This document shows positions 33,228-47,800 of a stretch of 64,000 nt of DNA, in pieces; the first letter of the stretch is position 1, and every line of letters starts with the position of its first letter. The stretch covers positions 1,550,001-1,614,000 of the forward strand of contig NW_020825294.1 in assembly GCF_003286085.1 (NCBI RefSeq), in the 5' to 3' direction. This DNA comes from Drosophila persimilis. Taxonomy: Eukaryota > Arthropoda > Insecta > Diptera > Drosophilidae. The position numbers were made by a program, and so were the translations under genes. The notes below the pieces were generated by a model. That model ran no database searches, was not told where the DNA came from, and worked only from the letters and a program-made list of their open reading frames with translations.

Positions 33228-35754
33228 ATTATAAAGTGAGAGATCTTTTAATTGAAGGAATAAAATATATATAGTGATGAATGGCCTCTTCTCAATACAT
33301 ATCTTTCAATTAAGGTTCAAAAACTGATTCTATTTCAACAATTCCACATCATTAATCATATTAAAATAATCCAAATACCAATGCTACCCCCCTGCCTGCC
33401 ACGGGCTCCATCAACACGGCCTCTCAGCACGCACTTGACAGCTCATTAAACCAAATTGGGCAAATACCATTCACATGGGTGTTATAGACACATGTATCTA
33501 TCGTATGTACATGTATAAGAAAAACATAATTGCGGAAGCAAGTAACCAAACCAATTTCTAAGTTAATACAAAATTTCATGCCAAGATAGAGCAGAGCCAG
33601 GGCCAGCCGCGGCGACTACTGTGCAACAATTAGCCATTAAAAATGTTTTGATTTCATTTGTTCGAAACACCACTTAATAGATCATTCATTCATTCAGTAT
33701 AAAATTGAAACAGAAAACAGAAATACAGAGAAACACGAGAAATAGTGGGCTTAGATAGAGGTCGTTTTATAAGAATACAAAAGCCAAAGTCAAGGTAAAG
33801 TCTCGGGTAAAAACTGTAACAATCTTCTGAAGAATGGGGCGAAATACCAGCGGGTATGGCATAGAATCTGTGCACTGTGCTTATGGAATACCCTATAATT
33901 GGGTCACATTTCCACACTCCGTTATGATTCCCATTTTTGAAATTATGTCACTCCACTGGGCCACACTTCACTGAAGAAAATATGTTGCAAACGGAAAACG
34001 TTGCTGCCATAATCACAAAATAATAACCCTCTGTCCAAAAAAAAAAAATAGAGTCTGTCTGCAATCCACGAAACCTACCAAAAATAGCGGATACTAGCGG
34101 GGCTTTCTGTTGCTGTCTGTTTCTGCCGAGGGTTTTCTTCCAACGCCAACAGATAGAGACGGAGATAAAGCGCCATCATAAACGCCATTTAATTGTCCGA
34201 CAAAAAAGAAGGGGGGAAGGAGACTCGCGATAAGCCCGGCCACGGATTGGACAATACAATTGTCTTCTGACCTGGTTTCCATCCATCCATCCAACCCATG
34301 GGCCGTGGACGTCGTGGTCGCTGTTGTCTTTCGTCGGGAGTTATGTAAATGAGTGCACTCGTGAGTGCACTCACTCGAAATTAACCTACAGACCACAGAG
34401 CGCACCAGATCACATTGTGGTAAGTTCACATTTTGTGGCACCACCAGATAGTATATGGAAAATATATGAAAGATAAGATTGTATTCGACTTTTCTTCGAG
34501 GGTACTCTATTTATTGGAATCTATCAGTGAAAACTCTTAAGAGGCTCTATAATTTACTACCAATAAAATAATTTAAATTTGTTAATTTTTTAAAAATTAA
34601 GTATGAAAGCTTGAAAATTGTGAATATCTATATAACAAACAAACTATATAACAATATATAATAAACAAAGGATTTAATCCTTAAAATTTCTGAATTTGAT
34701 CACCATTTCCTCCTCTGTAAAGTCAAAGACAACTTTTCCTCATTGATCTTTTATAAGACGCCTGCATTTGGAGCAATTTTATGGCTCTTCTTTTTCTCCT
34801 TCCAATCGTATTGTTTTGTTTGTTTTTTCAAAATTGTTTTTAAACAACAAATTGTTGGTTTTTCAAGCTGTGTTTTGTTTCAATCAATTGGTTTTTTGGG
34901 CTGCTTTACATGCCGTACGCACAAATGGGTCATCGAGGCACGATTTTTGGTGTGTGTTTTGGTGGTTCTTAAGCGACCAATGTCGTGCCATGAAATAAAT
35001 GTACGGGGATGTGTACCAAAAATGCGAGTAAAAGACGGGGCACACACATAAAAAACTCATTTCAAAAGCCTCTTTAAAATCGTGCTGCAATGCTACAAAT
35101 ACGATGCGATGCGATACATTTGGTTAAATAAAGACAAAATGCATGATGGCCAATGCCAAAAGCGGAACCTGCTCTGCTCCGAAGAGGCCGAAGACCCGAA
35201 AGAGCGAAGAGCGAAGAGCGTCTCCGTCTTGAACCTGTGCCACTTCCCAGGCCACTGTCTGTGCATTTGGCTAATCAAACAGGCTAAGAGAGGGAGAGCG
35301 AACGAGAAAGACAGTCCAATGGCCAAGACAATGGCCAAGACGAGATCTGCTTGGTTGTTGGTTATTTATGTGAATGATGACGCCAAAAGGAGGCTATAAT
35401 AAAACACTAAAAATCGACAGCCAAGAATGAAAGTGGTGAAATTTTCTTGTTTCTTCTTCTGTCTTCTGTCTGTCTTTGATCTACGCTCGAATGAATGCCT
35501 TCTGGCGGCAAGAAAGTGAACGAATGAGCGACAAATGACAGGCAGATATACATATATATATCGTATCTGTGGAGCAATATAAAAGCCATAATTCTTGAAA
35601 AGCAAAACCGAATCGTGAGAGACTTTCATTGAGCGCGTTTCGAAGCAGAAAGCGCGTCTAATTACGACTACAACCCGGAGCGGAGTCCAAGACATAGACA
35701 GAGACAGAGGCAGAGACAGAAACAGAGACCGTATCCAAGTTCCATGGCACGCGG

Positions 35755-36888
35755 CACTTTTTATACCCGATACTCAAAATGAGTATTGGGGTATATTAGA
35801 TTTGTGGTAAAAGTGGATGTGTGTAACGTCCAGAAGGAATCGTTTCCGACCCCATAAAGTATATATATTCTTGATCAGCATCAATAGCCGAGTCGATTGA
35901 GCCATGTCTGTCTGTCCGTCTGTCCGTCCGTCCGTCTGTCCGTCTGTCCGTCTGTCCGTCCCCTTCAGCGCCTAATGCTCAAAGACTATAAGAGCTAGAG
36001 CAACGATGTTTTGGATCCAGACTTCTGTGATATGTCACTGCTCCAAAAATATTTCAAAACTTTGCCCCGCCCACTTCCGCCCCCACAAAGGGCGAAAATC
36101 TGTGGCATCCACAATTTTGACGATACGAGAAAACTAAAAACGCAGAATCGTAGAAGATGACTATATCTTCTAGAGTGCAAAATCTGAACCAGATCGTATA
36201 ATTATTACAGCCAGAATCACGAAAACAATTTCACTCTTTCTCGCTCTGTCTCACTCTAACACACAGGTTTCATGGTCGGTTTTGCCAATTGCAAAATATG
36301 AGTTCAAGGATCTCAGAACCTATAAAAGCCAGAGCAACCAAATTTGGTATCCACACTCCTGTGATATCGGACCTTGACCGTTTCCTGTCCAAATTTCGCC
36401 ACACCCCCTTCCGCCCCCGCAAAGGACGAAAATCTGAGGCAACCACAAATCTCAGAGACTATTAAGGCTAGAGTAACCAAATTTGGTACACACACTCCTT
36501 TAAGATGTCACTATAAAACGTATATCTCAGAATTTCGCCCCCCCCCCATCCGCCCCCACAAAGGACGAAAATCTGTTGCATCCACAATATTGCAGATTTG
36601 AGAAAACTAAAAACGCAGAATCATAGATAATAACCATATCTATCAGGTTGCTGAATCTGGATCAGATCAGATCATTTTCATAGCCAAAAGGAGCAAATAA
36701 ATTTGCACTGGCTACGCAGCGCCCGACGTCACGCTCAGACTGATTTTCTGTCTCTCTCGCACGCACTCTTTGTCGTGTCGTTAAATATTAGCGGCGTCTG
36801 CCGGAGGAGAGCCATACTGACTTAGTATCGGGTATAACCGTAGAGTTGCGGTGTCCGCAGTAACTCACAACGTTCCCCCTCGTTTCTA
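35755..36888 (+). mobile_element. DINE-1/INE-1-type non-autonomous Helentron
   Basis: The element starts near TATACCCGATACT (35762-35774), and the exact inverted copy AGTATCGGGTATA lies near its other end (36824-36836). Inside the left end are the phrase CGTTTCCGACCCCATAAAGT, the ATATATTCTTGATCAGCATC block and a TGTCTGTCCG microsatellite (35910-35960), all familiar from Drosophila INE-1/DINE-1 elements. After the right inverted repeat a small hairpin (TTGCGGTGTCCGCAG) precedes the end, as expected for Helitron-type transposons. There is no transposase frame, so it is non-autonomous. An internal block built on CCGCCCCCACAAAGG occurs three times. The exact outer ends are uncertain by a few bases. 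Confidence 0.75.
35910..35960. repeat. TGTCTGTCCG microsatellite inside the DINE-1-like element
   Basis: Tandem TGTC and CGTC tetramers form the internal microsatellite that DINE-1 elements characteristically carry. Confidence 0.75.
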
Positions 36889-39800
36889 ATTAGTTTTGAC
36901 CCACAGAAAGAGAGAGAATTCTAAACGGCAGTTGACAGTAGCTCGAAAGAAAATTGAGGCCAAAGCCAGAGGCCAACAAACGGATTGCATCCGTCAGCCC
37001 AACTTTGGGGGAACTTTGACAGGGCTCTTGATGATCTGATCTGACGATCCGATCTGATCTGATGAGTGACTCTGTTAAAGGCCTGAAAGCTTCCATTAAA
37101 TGCAATTAAACATACGAGTATTTAATGGTGAAAGGGTTCTGGAAATGTCAGTGATCGGAATATATAAAAAAGTATTAATTACCTGTAGATTGATCGGCCA
37201 GAGAGGAATGACTGTAAAAAGTTATTTCTTTGTATTATAACTCCCAAATATAGTTTATCTGTAGCTTTGTTCATTGCGGCTCAAGTTTCAATATAATCGA
37301 GACACAGAATTTATACCTTATTATAGCAGTAGACCATTTCCCCCTTCAAGAGTACGAGTACAGGCACGTTTTGGGTTTTATGTTCCACGTTCCACTATCC
37401 ACGATCCCAGACACGACCTCCTCTGTCCAGTTTCCAGTTGCCAGATTCGAGTTCTTTTTAACGTTTTTCTGTGACAATTTCGTGCCGCCAATTAGATCGC
37501 TGGCATAAAGAACAGGGCACCCTGAGAGCACCTCTAGTATGCTAAGTTATTCAGAAACGAGCGGATCGTAAATCCACACCGCTATGTGTCAGAGTTGGAG
37601 CTGCTCAAGTGCGGGCCCTGTTGGTTTTAGCAATTGTCTTTCCTCTAATGTCACTGGTCTTTGTGTTTGTTTTTCGGCAGAGAGAGAGAGAGAGAATGGC
37701 TTCGCTGGTGTGTGGAAAGCGTGGGTAATTTTCATTTTGTCCCGACAATAAAAATATAATTATGACTCTGTTTGTTGTTCATATATTGCACAAACACAAC
37801 ATACTATACCTTATGCATATGCATATACCATTTTCCATTCCATTTATTTGTGGGAATGATGTCGAGTCATTTTTATCAACAGTTTCAAGGAAGTTGTGCA
37901 ATTTGCCAGACGTTGCGATCCCAAAGATCGCTGCGATCTCCCATCTTTCCAGAAGAAAGATCTACGCATGACTTGGCGCAAAAAAAAAAAAACTCTTTTC
38001 GGAATGGTTTAGGGAATGGAATGGTCTGTGAACAAAAGACTTTCAGTTTCCAATTACTTTTGTTCCACTTTTATTCCGAGCCCAGCATCCTGTCGCTTCC
38101 TTTCTTTTGGGGTTTTTTCTCTCTCTCTCTCTCGTTTTCTTTCGTTTCTTTTGTGTGGGCAAAAATAAAATCGAACAGAGGAAAAAAATAAAAAACTCGT
38201 TTAATGTCAGGGCAGATCTCATTGCTAATTAGGTGATTTTTATTTCTCCTTTTTCTCTCTCTCTCCCTCTCCCTCTCTCTCTCTTGCTCTTGCTCTTTCG
38301 AGCCTTTATTTATTGCAATTTTTATTTGTGGTGGGCGCTTCGTCTGGAAATTCGCTCCGAGATCGTTTTCGTTGCAATTACAATAAAAGCAATTCCAGTT
38401 CCCAGTTCCCAGTTTTTTGTTGTTGTTGTATTTTTTGGGTTTCAGTTCGTGCTGCTGCAGTTTGTTGGTTTCCTGTTTGCCAAAAATAAAATAAAATCCA
38501 CACGATTGTTGTTGATTTTTGCTCTCCTTTGGCACTTACTTAATGAAGTGCCGATCAGCATCCATCCTCCTCCGCTGTAACCCTCCTTCGACATCTTCTT
38601 CCTCCGTCTCCGTCTCCATCTCCCTATCTCTCTGTCCTTGTCATTTCTTTATCGGAACCAATCTTTCGGGGGTTTTAAAGGCACGCCTCGTGGGCTTTTA
38701 CTTGATTAATTTTTATGTGTATAAAGAAGCACATGGTCACACTTGGAAGAACATATAAAGTGTTGTAAAGTGTTGAATAATGTTGTCTCTATAGAATTGA
38801 AACCTTTTTGTGCCTACAGTTTCATTATCATCTCTCTATATAACTATTTGCTATAAAATATACACTCTTTGTATGTTATATTTTTTATTTTTGGGAGCTG
38901 TACGCTTTAAATTGTTGTGTAATATTATAGAAAAATATTAATTACCATAATATCCTCCCTAAAATATAAACTAGATTAACAGAAAGTTAACAGAACAAGA
39001 AACAAGAAAACGGATACCACCCAAGGGATTTTTTCTTTAATGACAAGTACTCCCTGTAGAAATACACTTATAAAGAACTTTCCCCGTGTACTATCCATAT
39101 ATGTAGTATCAGTTTATCACAGTTTCTCGATCGCTTTAATTTGGTATGCCCCCAAGAGAACTGTCCCCCAAAGAGAGCTCTTACTCTCCATCTCTTACGA
39201 AACTTTAGCATTTTGATAGACTGGAAACGCAGTCGTTAACGTTCCTCCTATACGTCCATCCATCCATTAGCAGCAAGTAGTATGCAACGTTCTAGGAATT
39301 CCCCCCTAAGAAACCCACTCTGCAGGCCAAACAAACAAAAGTTATTGAGGCACAGACCATTCCGTTAGTCTACCATTTATAAACCTTTTTCCGGTTCTAA
39401 TGACACGACTACGAGGCCAAGCCCAAAGGCGGCCCATAAGTGTACAAATTGTACTCACATTTCACTCTGAACAAACTCCATTAATTTCTAAATTCTATAT
39501 AGACAACAGCCATATAAGGCAGACAGGCACACCACAACAGAGCAGAGAGGTGGAGACTGACATTCAGACAAAAGACATTCAGAACCAAGAATCCAAGCAA
39601 ACAGTCCAAATCCAAATCCAAATCCGAGCCACAGCACCACCTCCCAAGGCGACTGCGACGGGGTCTGATGTGTGAGTCATATTGTATGCACTTTGGTACC
39701 CCCCCGAGTATTTGTTCAATGGAGCCCCCATAGGCCGCAGACTGGAGACCTGTAAGTGGGCCGCCGATCAACAGGCACACACGTGTCTCTCCCTCTACGG

Positions 39801-42800
39801 CCATATCGGCGGAGCTGGGCCCACGTTAGGAGGCTCCCTGCCGCCCCCAGAGTCCCCTGGACTTTTGCAGTTCATTAATTTTCATTGTCAGGCTTTATTT
39901 TCTTCGTTTTTCTTCGGTTGTTTTTTTGGCGTCAGCTATGCAAATGTCAAAACTTTTTATGCTCAACCGAAAGGAAAAATGTCACAAGGCGGAATGAGTC
40001 ACGGAGACGCAGAGACAGAGACTGCTGGCCCCACCGATCTCTGGCTTTAGTTATTTTTTGGGCGACTGTCCCCACGATTACATAACAGACTTTTGGTTTT
40101 TCTTTTTTTGCTTTTTTTTCTTTTTGGTAAAATATGTAAATTTTGGAGTCTTTTTGAGGTCTTGCCTTTGCATTGTCGGATGTCTATATGTCTCTTTCTT
40201 TGTCTTCAAATCGAGTGCCGATGCCGGCATAGTTCTAAGTCTTCGAAAATGCGGCGACTGATATTTGATAGGATCGCAGACCCCCTCCACTTTTCCAGGG
40301 GTTCCACTCAGCCGTATTTGTTTACCATTTGGTCTGTGCCTCAATGCCTCATGCCCCATGCCTCATGCCTCATGCTTGCACAATGACAAAATTCTTTGGT
40401 TTTTGTGTTGATTTTAATTAGAGAAGAGACACAAAACAGAATTGTGGTGTGTGCCAAGTGCACTCCTCTTGGGCTGCATGTGCATTTTATCTACAAAAAC
40501 TTTCCAAGTCAACTTTTTCCCTAATGACAATAGAAATGTCAATGGTAAAACCGGCGGAAAGATGTCGGAAAAAGCTGATGAAGTGTCGGGAAAAATTGAT
40601 GAAATATCTCTAATTTGATGGAATCTGTTGGGAATTTGTAATCAAGTTTATGTCCAAATTTGTTGGAAATTGTGTTTTAAATTTGATGGAATCTGAAATA
40701 TGAATGCTCCAAAATAGCCTAAATTTATTGCACTTTGTGTGGAAAATTAGTTGGAATATGTGATGCAAATCTGGTTACATCTTTGGGAAATTTTTGTACA
40801 AAATTTGTGTGCAACATTTTATAGAATCTATGCGGAAAATTGTATCTGATGTAATGAGAATTTATTTTTAATGAAGGTTTTTTCGATCATTTTCATGTGG
40901 GAAATTCAGAAAACGTACTCAAAAATATTTTACATACTATTAATATTTTTCTGCACTGAAAATATACTTAAAACAAAATATTTCCAATATATTCCATACG
41001 TTAATTCTTTTCTGTAGAATTTTTGGATCTAATATATCTTCACCAACAATTCTCTTTGATATTTTTTCTTTAATTTAAACAAAAAATGCATATGGTAATG
41101 TATATATTCATCTAAATTACCTTTAAAATGCATTTCTTGTCGACAATTTAAACAAAATGAATCTTAATTTCAACCCAAACATCGCCTCAAACATTACGTC
41201 TATGAATATTCATTCAATTTTCAATTCTGGGTTACCTTTAGCATTAATTTGCTTTGCTCTCTTTTCCTAAAAAGCCCCCGAATGCCCCTGCAGTATTTAA
41301 TCTATTGCCTATAGCTGCCCTAAACTCAATGAAACCCAGTGAAAAATTACCTTAAATGGAGCCCAAATACACACAAAAAACTATGGGTAAATGGAAATTG
41401 AAACAAAAGTGAAAACTTTCACTTTTTTTTTTGATACTCATTTTTCGTACACACACAGCACAGACACGGGCAGACCTTTATGTTTAGAGTCGGAATTTAA
41501 GTTCCACACGACTTTAAATCTGACTGTTATTTCTTTTATTACCATAAATTTGAATTCCCGTTTACATCATCGAGCGGCAGAGCGAACATCGTCCATCGTA
41601 TCCCCAGCTATCAAGAAAATAAAGAATTATCAGAGCACGAGACGTGGTCTTGAGGTTGGTTTTTGAGGGCTTTTCGCCGCCATAACACGTCGATCTTTTT
41701 GTAAAGGTGTTGTAGGTGTGTGCTTCGGGTATTTTTTGAGGTCTGCTTTTTTAATGCGATGATTTAAAAGTTATTTTCGCTTTCATTTCGTTTAAACATT
41801 TTGGCTATTAATCAGTTATGAGTCGAGTCGAATGGAGCGTCTTTTTGTGGAGAGTCGAAGAGACCAGAAGCATCTCTCATTCAACAGCTGATTGCATAAG
41901 GAGGCTCTCTCCCCAATGGGGGGGGTATAGCTTTTACGTATAACCCCCTCTGATACTCATTTATCTTAGTTTTGCTTTGTTTTGTTTTGGTATTTTTCTC
42001 TTCATTTTCAATTAAAACTCTACGTATTTGAAATGTGTTGGTTTTTTACGCGCTGCATAGATAACATTTTTAATTTTCGCTTCGTTTTTGTGGCACACGG
42101 GAAAAGGGTCCCAGGCGGCACTGTCAGGGGCAGTGGCTGTATTTGATATCGCAAACCGTGGGTAACAGTACGAGTAACATGCATGCCAAATACTTTAGAT
42201 AAAAGCCACATTAACATGGTCGTCATCGAGTACAATGGCGATGGCGTTGTCGATTGGCTGGTGTTTTGTTTTGCGGAAATAGTACTGCTCGTAAATGAAA
42301 TGCGGGTGCCCGCAAGGTGTTCACCTTCAACGGTGGAACGAAGGTAGCCAGAGCTGGAGCTCGATGGAAATACTTGGCACAAAAGAATGATAGAAGCTGG
42401 CGCAAAGGTTACGTGGCATTCGGATGGGTTCTTGGGTGCGAGAAGTAGAAGATCTAAAGGGTATTTGGGTGGAGAAAAAGTTTGAAAGGCAGGTATCTTT
42501 GGTTTGTCTTAGAAAACCATACATGTTTCTCCTATAATGATCGGATTGCGATGATTTTTCCTACCAAGTATGACTTAAGTATTCCCTAAAGCTATTTTAA
42601 GCCCTTTTTTATTAAAATAATATTTAAAATTGAGCTACAAACACTTTTACAAGAATAAACCCTCGCAAGACATTTCCTATAGACCAAAAAAAACCTGAAA
42701 ATTATCATGATATCATATCATAATCATAGGAATGTCTCATTTGTCTTACTAGGTTACCAGTTCCCCTATTCCTACTTTATGAAGACCTAAGCAGATCTTG

Positions 42801-44764
42801 TGATTAAATTTTTCCCTCATAAGACCCATAAGATCATTCTTTCGGACCATCTACCTCTCTTTGGCGCTCTATTGTAAGTCGAAACTATGCAGATGATCAC
42901 ATTTGTCAATGTTCGGAACCTCCTTTTGTCTCCATAACCCAGTTATGAGTCCACGGAGTAGAACCCAACAAAAGGCGACCACCAATGGGCCAGAACTTGA
43001 GTATTTTTAGACCCTCTCCCAGAGGCGGGGGAATGTTTAACATTTTCAATGAAATTTCTTTTGGTTGAAGCGACAATGGCAGGCCCTGAACTTTCGTTTA
43101 ATTTTTGTTGTAGTTTTTTCTTATTGTTATTGTTATTAACAGCATTATTGTTGTTCCACTCCGCTCCACATGTGCACAGATGTTTTTTCGTGTGTTTATT
43201 TTAATTTAAAACTTATACGAAACTTGTTTATCATCAATTTTGCGGTGGGTGCAGTTGTCGATTTAAATTCATTTATTTTCTTTATTTTTTTTGCATATTT
43301 TGTATATAAAAATATAAATAAATAAAAGAGTTATATGTAGAGGGGAAAGGGAGAAATACTTTTGGCATTCATTTACATACATTTCCATCCAAGAAACATG
43401 TTAAACGCCTTTTTTTGAAGCTCTTTTCCCTGCCTTTTCCCCGTGTCTTAATTTATATGATTTTTTAATTTATTTTTATTTGTTTTGTATTTACCCGATG
43501 AATTTATTTTATTGCTGGGCACAGCATTTCTGCCGTTTCTTTGTTTGTCAGCAAACTCCAATAACATTCGACAGACATTCCAGAAGTTGTGTAATTTCCA
43601 GCGATTTTCATTGAATTCTTTTTAATAGTTCAATGTCAAAGTTTTTTTTTGGGATCTGTTGGGGCGGTAGAAATTGAACAAATTTCGATGAGTATTGATA
43701 TTGTAGCTAATAAAATTCCACGAAAGAAATGGTGTTATTCTCTCATTGAATTCTTTGGATCTAGGGCTTTGATAGGGGGACAATGGTTCAATGGTTTCGG
43801 TGCTGAATTGAATGCCTTTTAATAATAAAATTATATGATGGTTCTACAATATTCTTTCATAAAAATTATAATCTGGAAACTCATTCTTATAAGTCTTAAG
43901 CAGTTCTTGTAAGTGGAATCTTTTCTAGACGTATTCTTGTTTTCCCAAGACTACACTTAAGTCCAAGCTTCAAAAACTACTTTCCCACCCTGAGAAGCCC
44001 TTAAGTGTAGCTGATTTTCATAAGAGTACGAGGTTCTATTTGCTCAAATACTTCGCATACGCATGCCAGTGCGCCAGAACATTTTCTGGAACCCCGTTCC
44101 GTTTTCCTCTGCGAATGAAATGGCTTGAAAAAGTGGCATTGGGTTACCCGAGCCCTAACCATTCCTTGTGGGTTCTTTTGCCTCGTTTGCTTTTGGCCGG
44201 GGACCATGTTTAAAGAGGAAATTAGGGTCGAGTCGACAGTTGTAATGCCTCTGGGTGCCTCTCTGGGGGTCCAAGTCTCAGTTGCCGCGGCTTCCGCCCC
44301 CCTTTGGTTGCCAGGCTGGTGGCAGGTTGCAGGTTGCACTTTCTTCCACATAAGGTTTCACGCAAACTCCCTCCCCGCACTTCTCCGATTCCCTGAGAAG
44401 GGGCTTTGGACTGGCGAGATACCTGTAAGCGCATCCGAGTGCTACCGAGAGGCAGATGCTAATTAACAGACAAGTTTTTTTTGAGTCCACATACTCGTAC
44501 GAGTACATATTTATTTATTGCACGGCTTTAAAGCGAGTGTAATTAACTGCATTTACAGTTAAAATTGGTTCAGTTAGAAGACTGGTTACGGCCCACAGCT
44601 ACGGCTCCACAGCGCAGAGATCCGCACACTCTTCACACACATCAAAGGATGCCAGGCATTGCTTCCTCTATCTCACTCTCTGGTATCTTTAAGATTTACC
44701 CCCTCCTGTATCTATCAGATCTACAGCCCGACTAATGTCCACGATATTTCATTTTTAATTACAG

Positions 44765-44823
44765 ATCTCAGTGACGGCAATTTGTGAAAGAACGAACGCT
44801 GCAAAGAAGCTCGTGTTTTGAAG
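44765..44823 (+). other. Candidate 59-nt untranslated exon
   Basis: A pyrimidine-rich tract ending TTTTTAATTACAG (acceptor at 44763-44764) and a consensus donor AAG then GTAAGT (44824) enclose 59 bases of balanced composition. There is no ATG in it, so it would add only leader sequence to the large gene. It lies on the correct strand between the leader near 30 kb and the first coding exon at 54.7 kb. Confidence 0.35.
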
Positions 44824-47800
44824 GTAAGTCGTGGGCAAAGAGTGGGATTAGGCCAGGAACAGGAGCTGTGATTGGTAATACGTTTCCTCCGTTCCAAGCA
44901 GTCGTCTTTTGTGCAATTGTAATGCCAAATATACTTTCCATATTTCACCACAAAATATGCACAAAGCGAGAAGCCGCAGAAATGCCAGACAGAAAAAAAA
45001 AACCCCTAATGGCGTATATGACACCATTCACTAAATACTGAAAAATGGTCATCGTCGTGACTAAGCGCCGACAGAGGCGTTTTAAAGTACGAGAAAAGAC
45101 AGCAGACAATTCATTTCACAAGAAATTTCAATCGTATGGAAGGCCTAGAATCTGGAAATATAAGAGTTCCACTCTTTTAATACAAAAAGATGTCAGTTCT
45201 TTAAGATTATTGGTGTGTCCATTCATTTATGTGTTTTAGGTGGTGAAATTAGAAGTTTTCTTAAATTAAAGTGATTTTGGAAACTAAGTTTCAATCTTGA
45301 GTTCCTTGTAGGTTTTAGAACATTAAAAATTATGTTATGGCTTGAGAATTTTGGAAAGGCCTCTATTAGACCCAAAAACAGTCGATTTCCAAAGGCCTTT
45401 GATAATCCCATAAACAATAGATTTCTTTATGATTATACAGTACTCTTTCGAAAGAAAGATAATCGGGAAGATCAATTTTCATTCAGTTTTAAATAAAATC
45501 AAATAAATCCAATACCTTTGAGGGTATTACTTTTCAGGCCTCTTGGAAAAAGTGCAAACAGTGGCTTGTGCCATGTAAATAGCCAGCATGAGATACAATT
45601 CACGAGATACATTTCGTACGACCTCCCTCCCTCCGCACCAATCCAGTTAGATGGTAGTTCAACCGGTTTGCTAATCGTTCTGACTAAAGCCAAATCTTTC
45701 TACTAACTTCTGACGTAAGGGTCTTATCACGTTTTTGTTTTGGCTTTTTGAATGGCGATCGAAAGTTCAATAAACCTTAAACGTTTTGTAATTGTGGCTG
45801 TAACTGGCCAACTGTCAGTTAACCTCCCGTCAAGAGGAAGTTTCTAAAAGCCCAAAAGAGAGAGAGAGATAGAGAGGGAGAGAGAGAGACAGAGAAATCT
45901 TTAATTTACTTTGACAACCCGCTAGAAAATGTACAGCAACAAAAACGAAAGTAAAATGTGCATCGAAGTAAAACTAAAATAAAAAAATAAAAATAAAACT
46001 CGGCTCGGAGAAAGATTTCACCAATTTTACGTACCGTTAGTTGCATTAAAAGCCAACCAAAACAACAAAAACTAACCAATGGAAAGAAGAAAACAGCAGA
46101 CAAAAATGCAAATAACTTCGAACCAAGTTTTAGCCAAGTTTCAGCTACGTTTTTTTTTGGCTAATTTGTTGCTAAAACACCAAACAGAAAACCCAAAACC
46201 CCAAAACCGAAATAAACAACGTTCCACGCAGGCGGCACACGGCGGCAGCGGCGTAACACAAAAATTTCGCCAGCTACCAAATTGTTTTTAATAGCAAGCA
46301 AATTAATGATTTTTAAACATGCAAATTAAATTTAGAGAAACAAAAAATAGAATCAAGAGACCGCTGAAGAGACTGAAAGCGTAGAGAACGAAGATTTTGA
46401 TACACTTTTTTGGATAGGGGAAAAGGTTGTTTAAAAGAAAAGATGCCAAATAAAAGTCTCTAATAAAATTATACAGAAAATTCGTATTGAGTGACGTTAT
46501 AATTTCCATAGTTTCAAAAAGCCTTGCTGTAGGAAATTATTCTTTTGAAAGACTTGGATTATGGTTCCACATTTCTCTTTAAGACGTTTTACCAAATAGT
46601 TCCAAGATCATAGCAAATTCTGCTTTAAATATGTATCTTTTAAATACGGCAAAATATCTGTTCGGGATAACCAAATAATGTTTCTGTAAGAAATGGTACC
46701 TAAAAAACTCCTGTTATCTTTGTGGATATTTTAATATAGATTGTTTTAAAATAGTAAAAATTCCATGAAATATCGTTAATTGAATGAGAAAACTTAGTGG
46801 ATTGTTTAATAAGAAGGACTCCATTAGATCTTCCATTTAGAAATACATTTGAAATACCAGAAAAATGAAGAAAATACTTGCATTGAAATATTAATCTTAG
46901 TGATTAATAGAAAACCATTATATTTTAGTTGCAGACTGATTTAAAATACTAAGAAATACGGAGAAAATACCTTAATTAAAAGAGAAAGGAACATCTATAC
47001 CAAGTAATGTTCTTCCCAAAGTTCTAGCACCCTTTCAAAAGAGTATAGCCCTCTCGAAAGGCGTCTATAATCAAAAAATATCCACATGATTGGGGGGGAT
47101 GGTATACTGCCTCTCAGCAGTATGCGAAAAACTTGATCTACAACATTCTGCCTTTCAATCCCCCAACTAATTGTAAAATGATTAACAAAAAATCCATTCA
47201 GCGCTTGAGAGCGAAGCTCTTCATCAACCAAAAAAAGGGTTTCGTTCAAGGGTTTGTTGACCTTTTAATTAAATTAAAGCAAAAGAACAGCAACGATGGC
47301 GGATGGCGGATGGCGGAATGGTACGCAAGAGATCCACAGAGGCAGAGCAGAGCAACGGGCATTACGCGCATTTTGTTTTGGGGGGTTTCTGTCGGTTCGG
47401 TTCGCCCTTTCTTCTAATCCAATTAGAGAGGAGAGCTCTTGCAGAGAGCAAAGGAAAGAAGGCATAAACCGATTCACCATGATGTTGTATTTATATACAG
47501 TACAGTATAGTACACATATGTTATATGGAATGTGGAAGGTAGAATGTGTGCTGGCTAGAATCAAAGCTTACTTACAGTTGGCTGACCTCCTAAAAAAAAG
47601 ACCACACTTTAATGGCAAAGAGGCAGGGATTTGGTAACTGATTTTTTGCAGTAAAATAACGTTTACATAACGAACGGAAACGGCAGTAAAATCTCTACTT
47701 AGCGGAGAGCCCCAACAGTTCCGGGTAGATATAGTACAAATGAGAGGGAGAGAGAGAGATTGTTTTTGGAACATTAAGGAAGATATACGAGTGGCATATA

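Larger units (their letters stand above)
30491..44764 (+). other. Large intron region of the unnamed gene, left part
   Basis: About 14 kb contain no frame with coding character on either strand. Recognisable items are three TATCGATA sites (32166, 33141, 33220), one DINE-1-like element (35.76-36.89 kb), GTAC-type repeats near 32000-32030 and CT/GA microsatellites near 38120-38150 and 38257-38283. The rest is AT-rich unique DNA. Confidence 0.45.

Noticed and set aside
34392-34424. Mini exon-like segment between a CCTACAG and a GTAAGT
   Set aside because: The acceptor lacks a pyrimidine tract, and there is no frame or conservation evidence.
35755-36888. Retroviral or LTR element at the repeat in the large intron
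   Set aside because: No long terminal direct repeats or polymerase frame are present; the inverted subterminal repeats and hairpin end fit a DINE-1/Helentron element instead.
38071-38535. Minus-strand Lys/Glu-rich frame
   Set aside because: It is generated by CT microsatellites and poly-T runs read in reverse.
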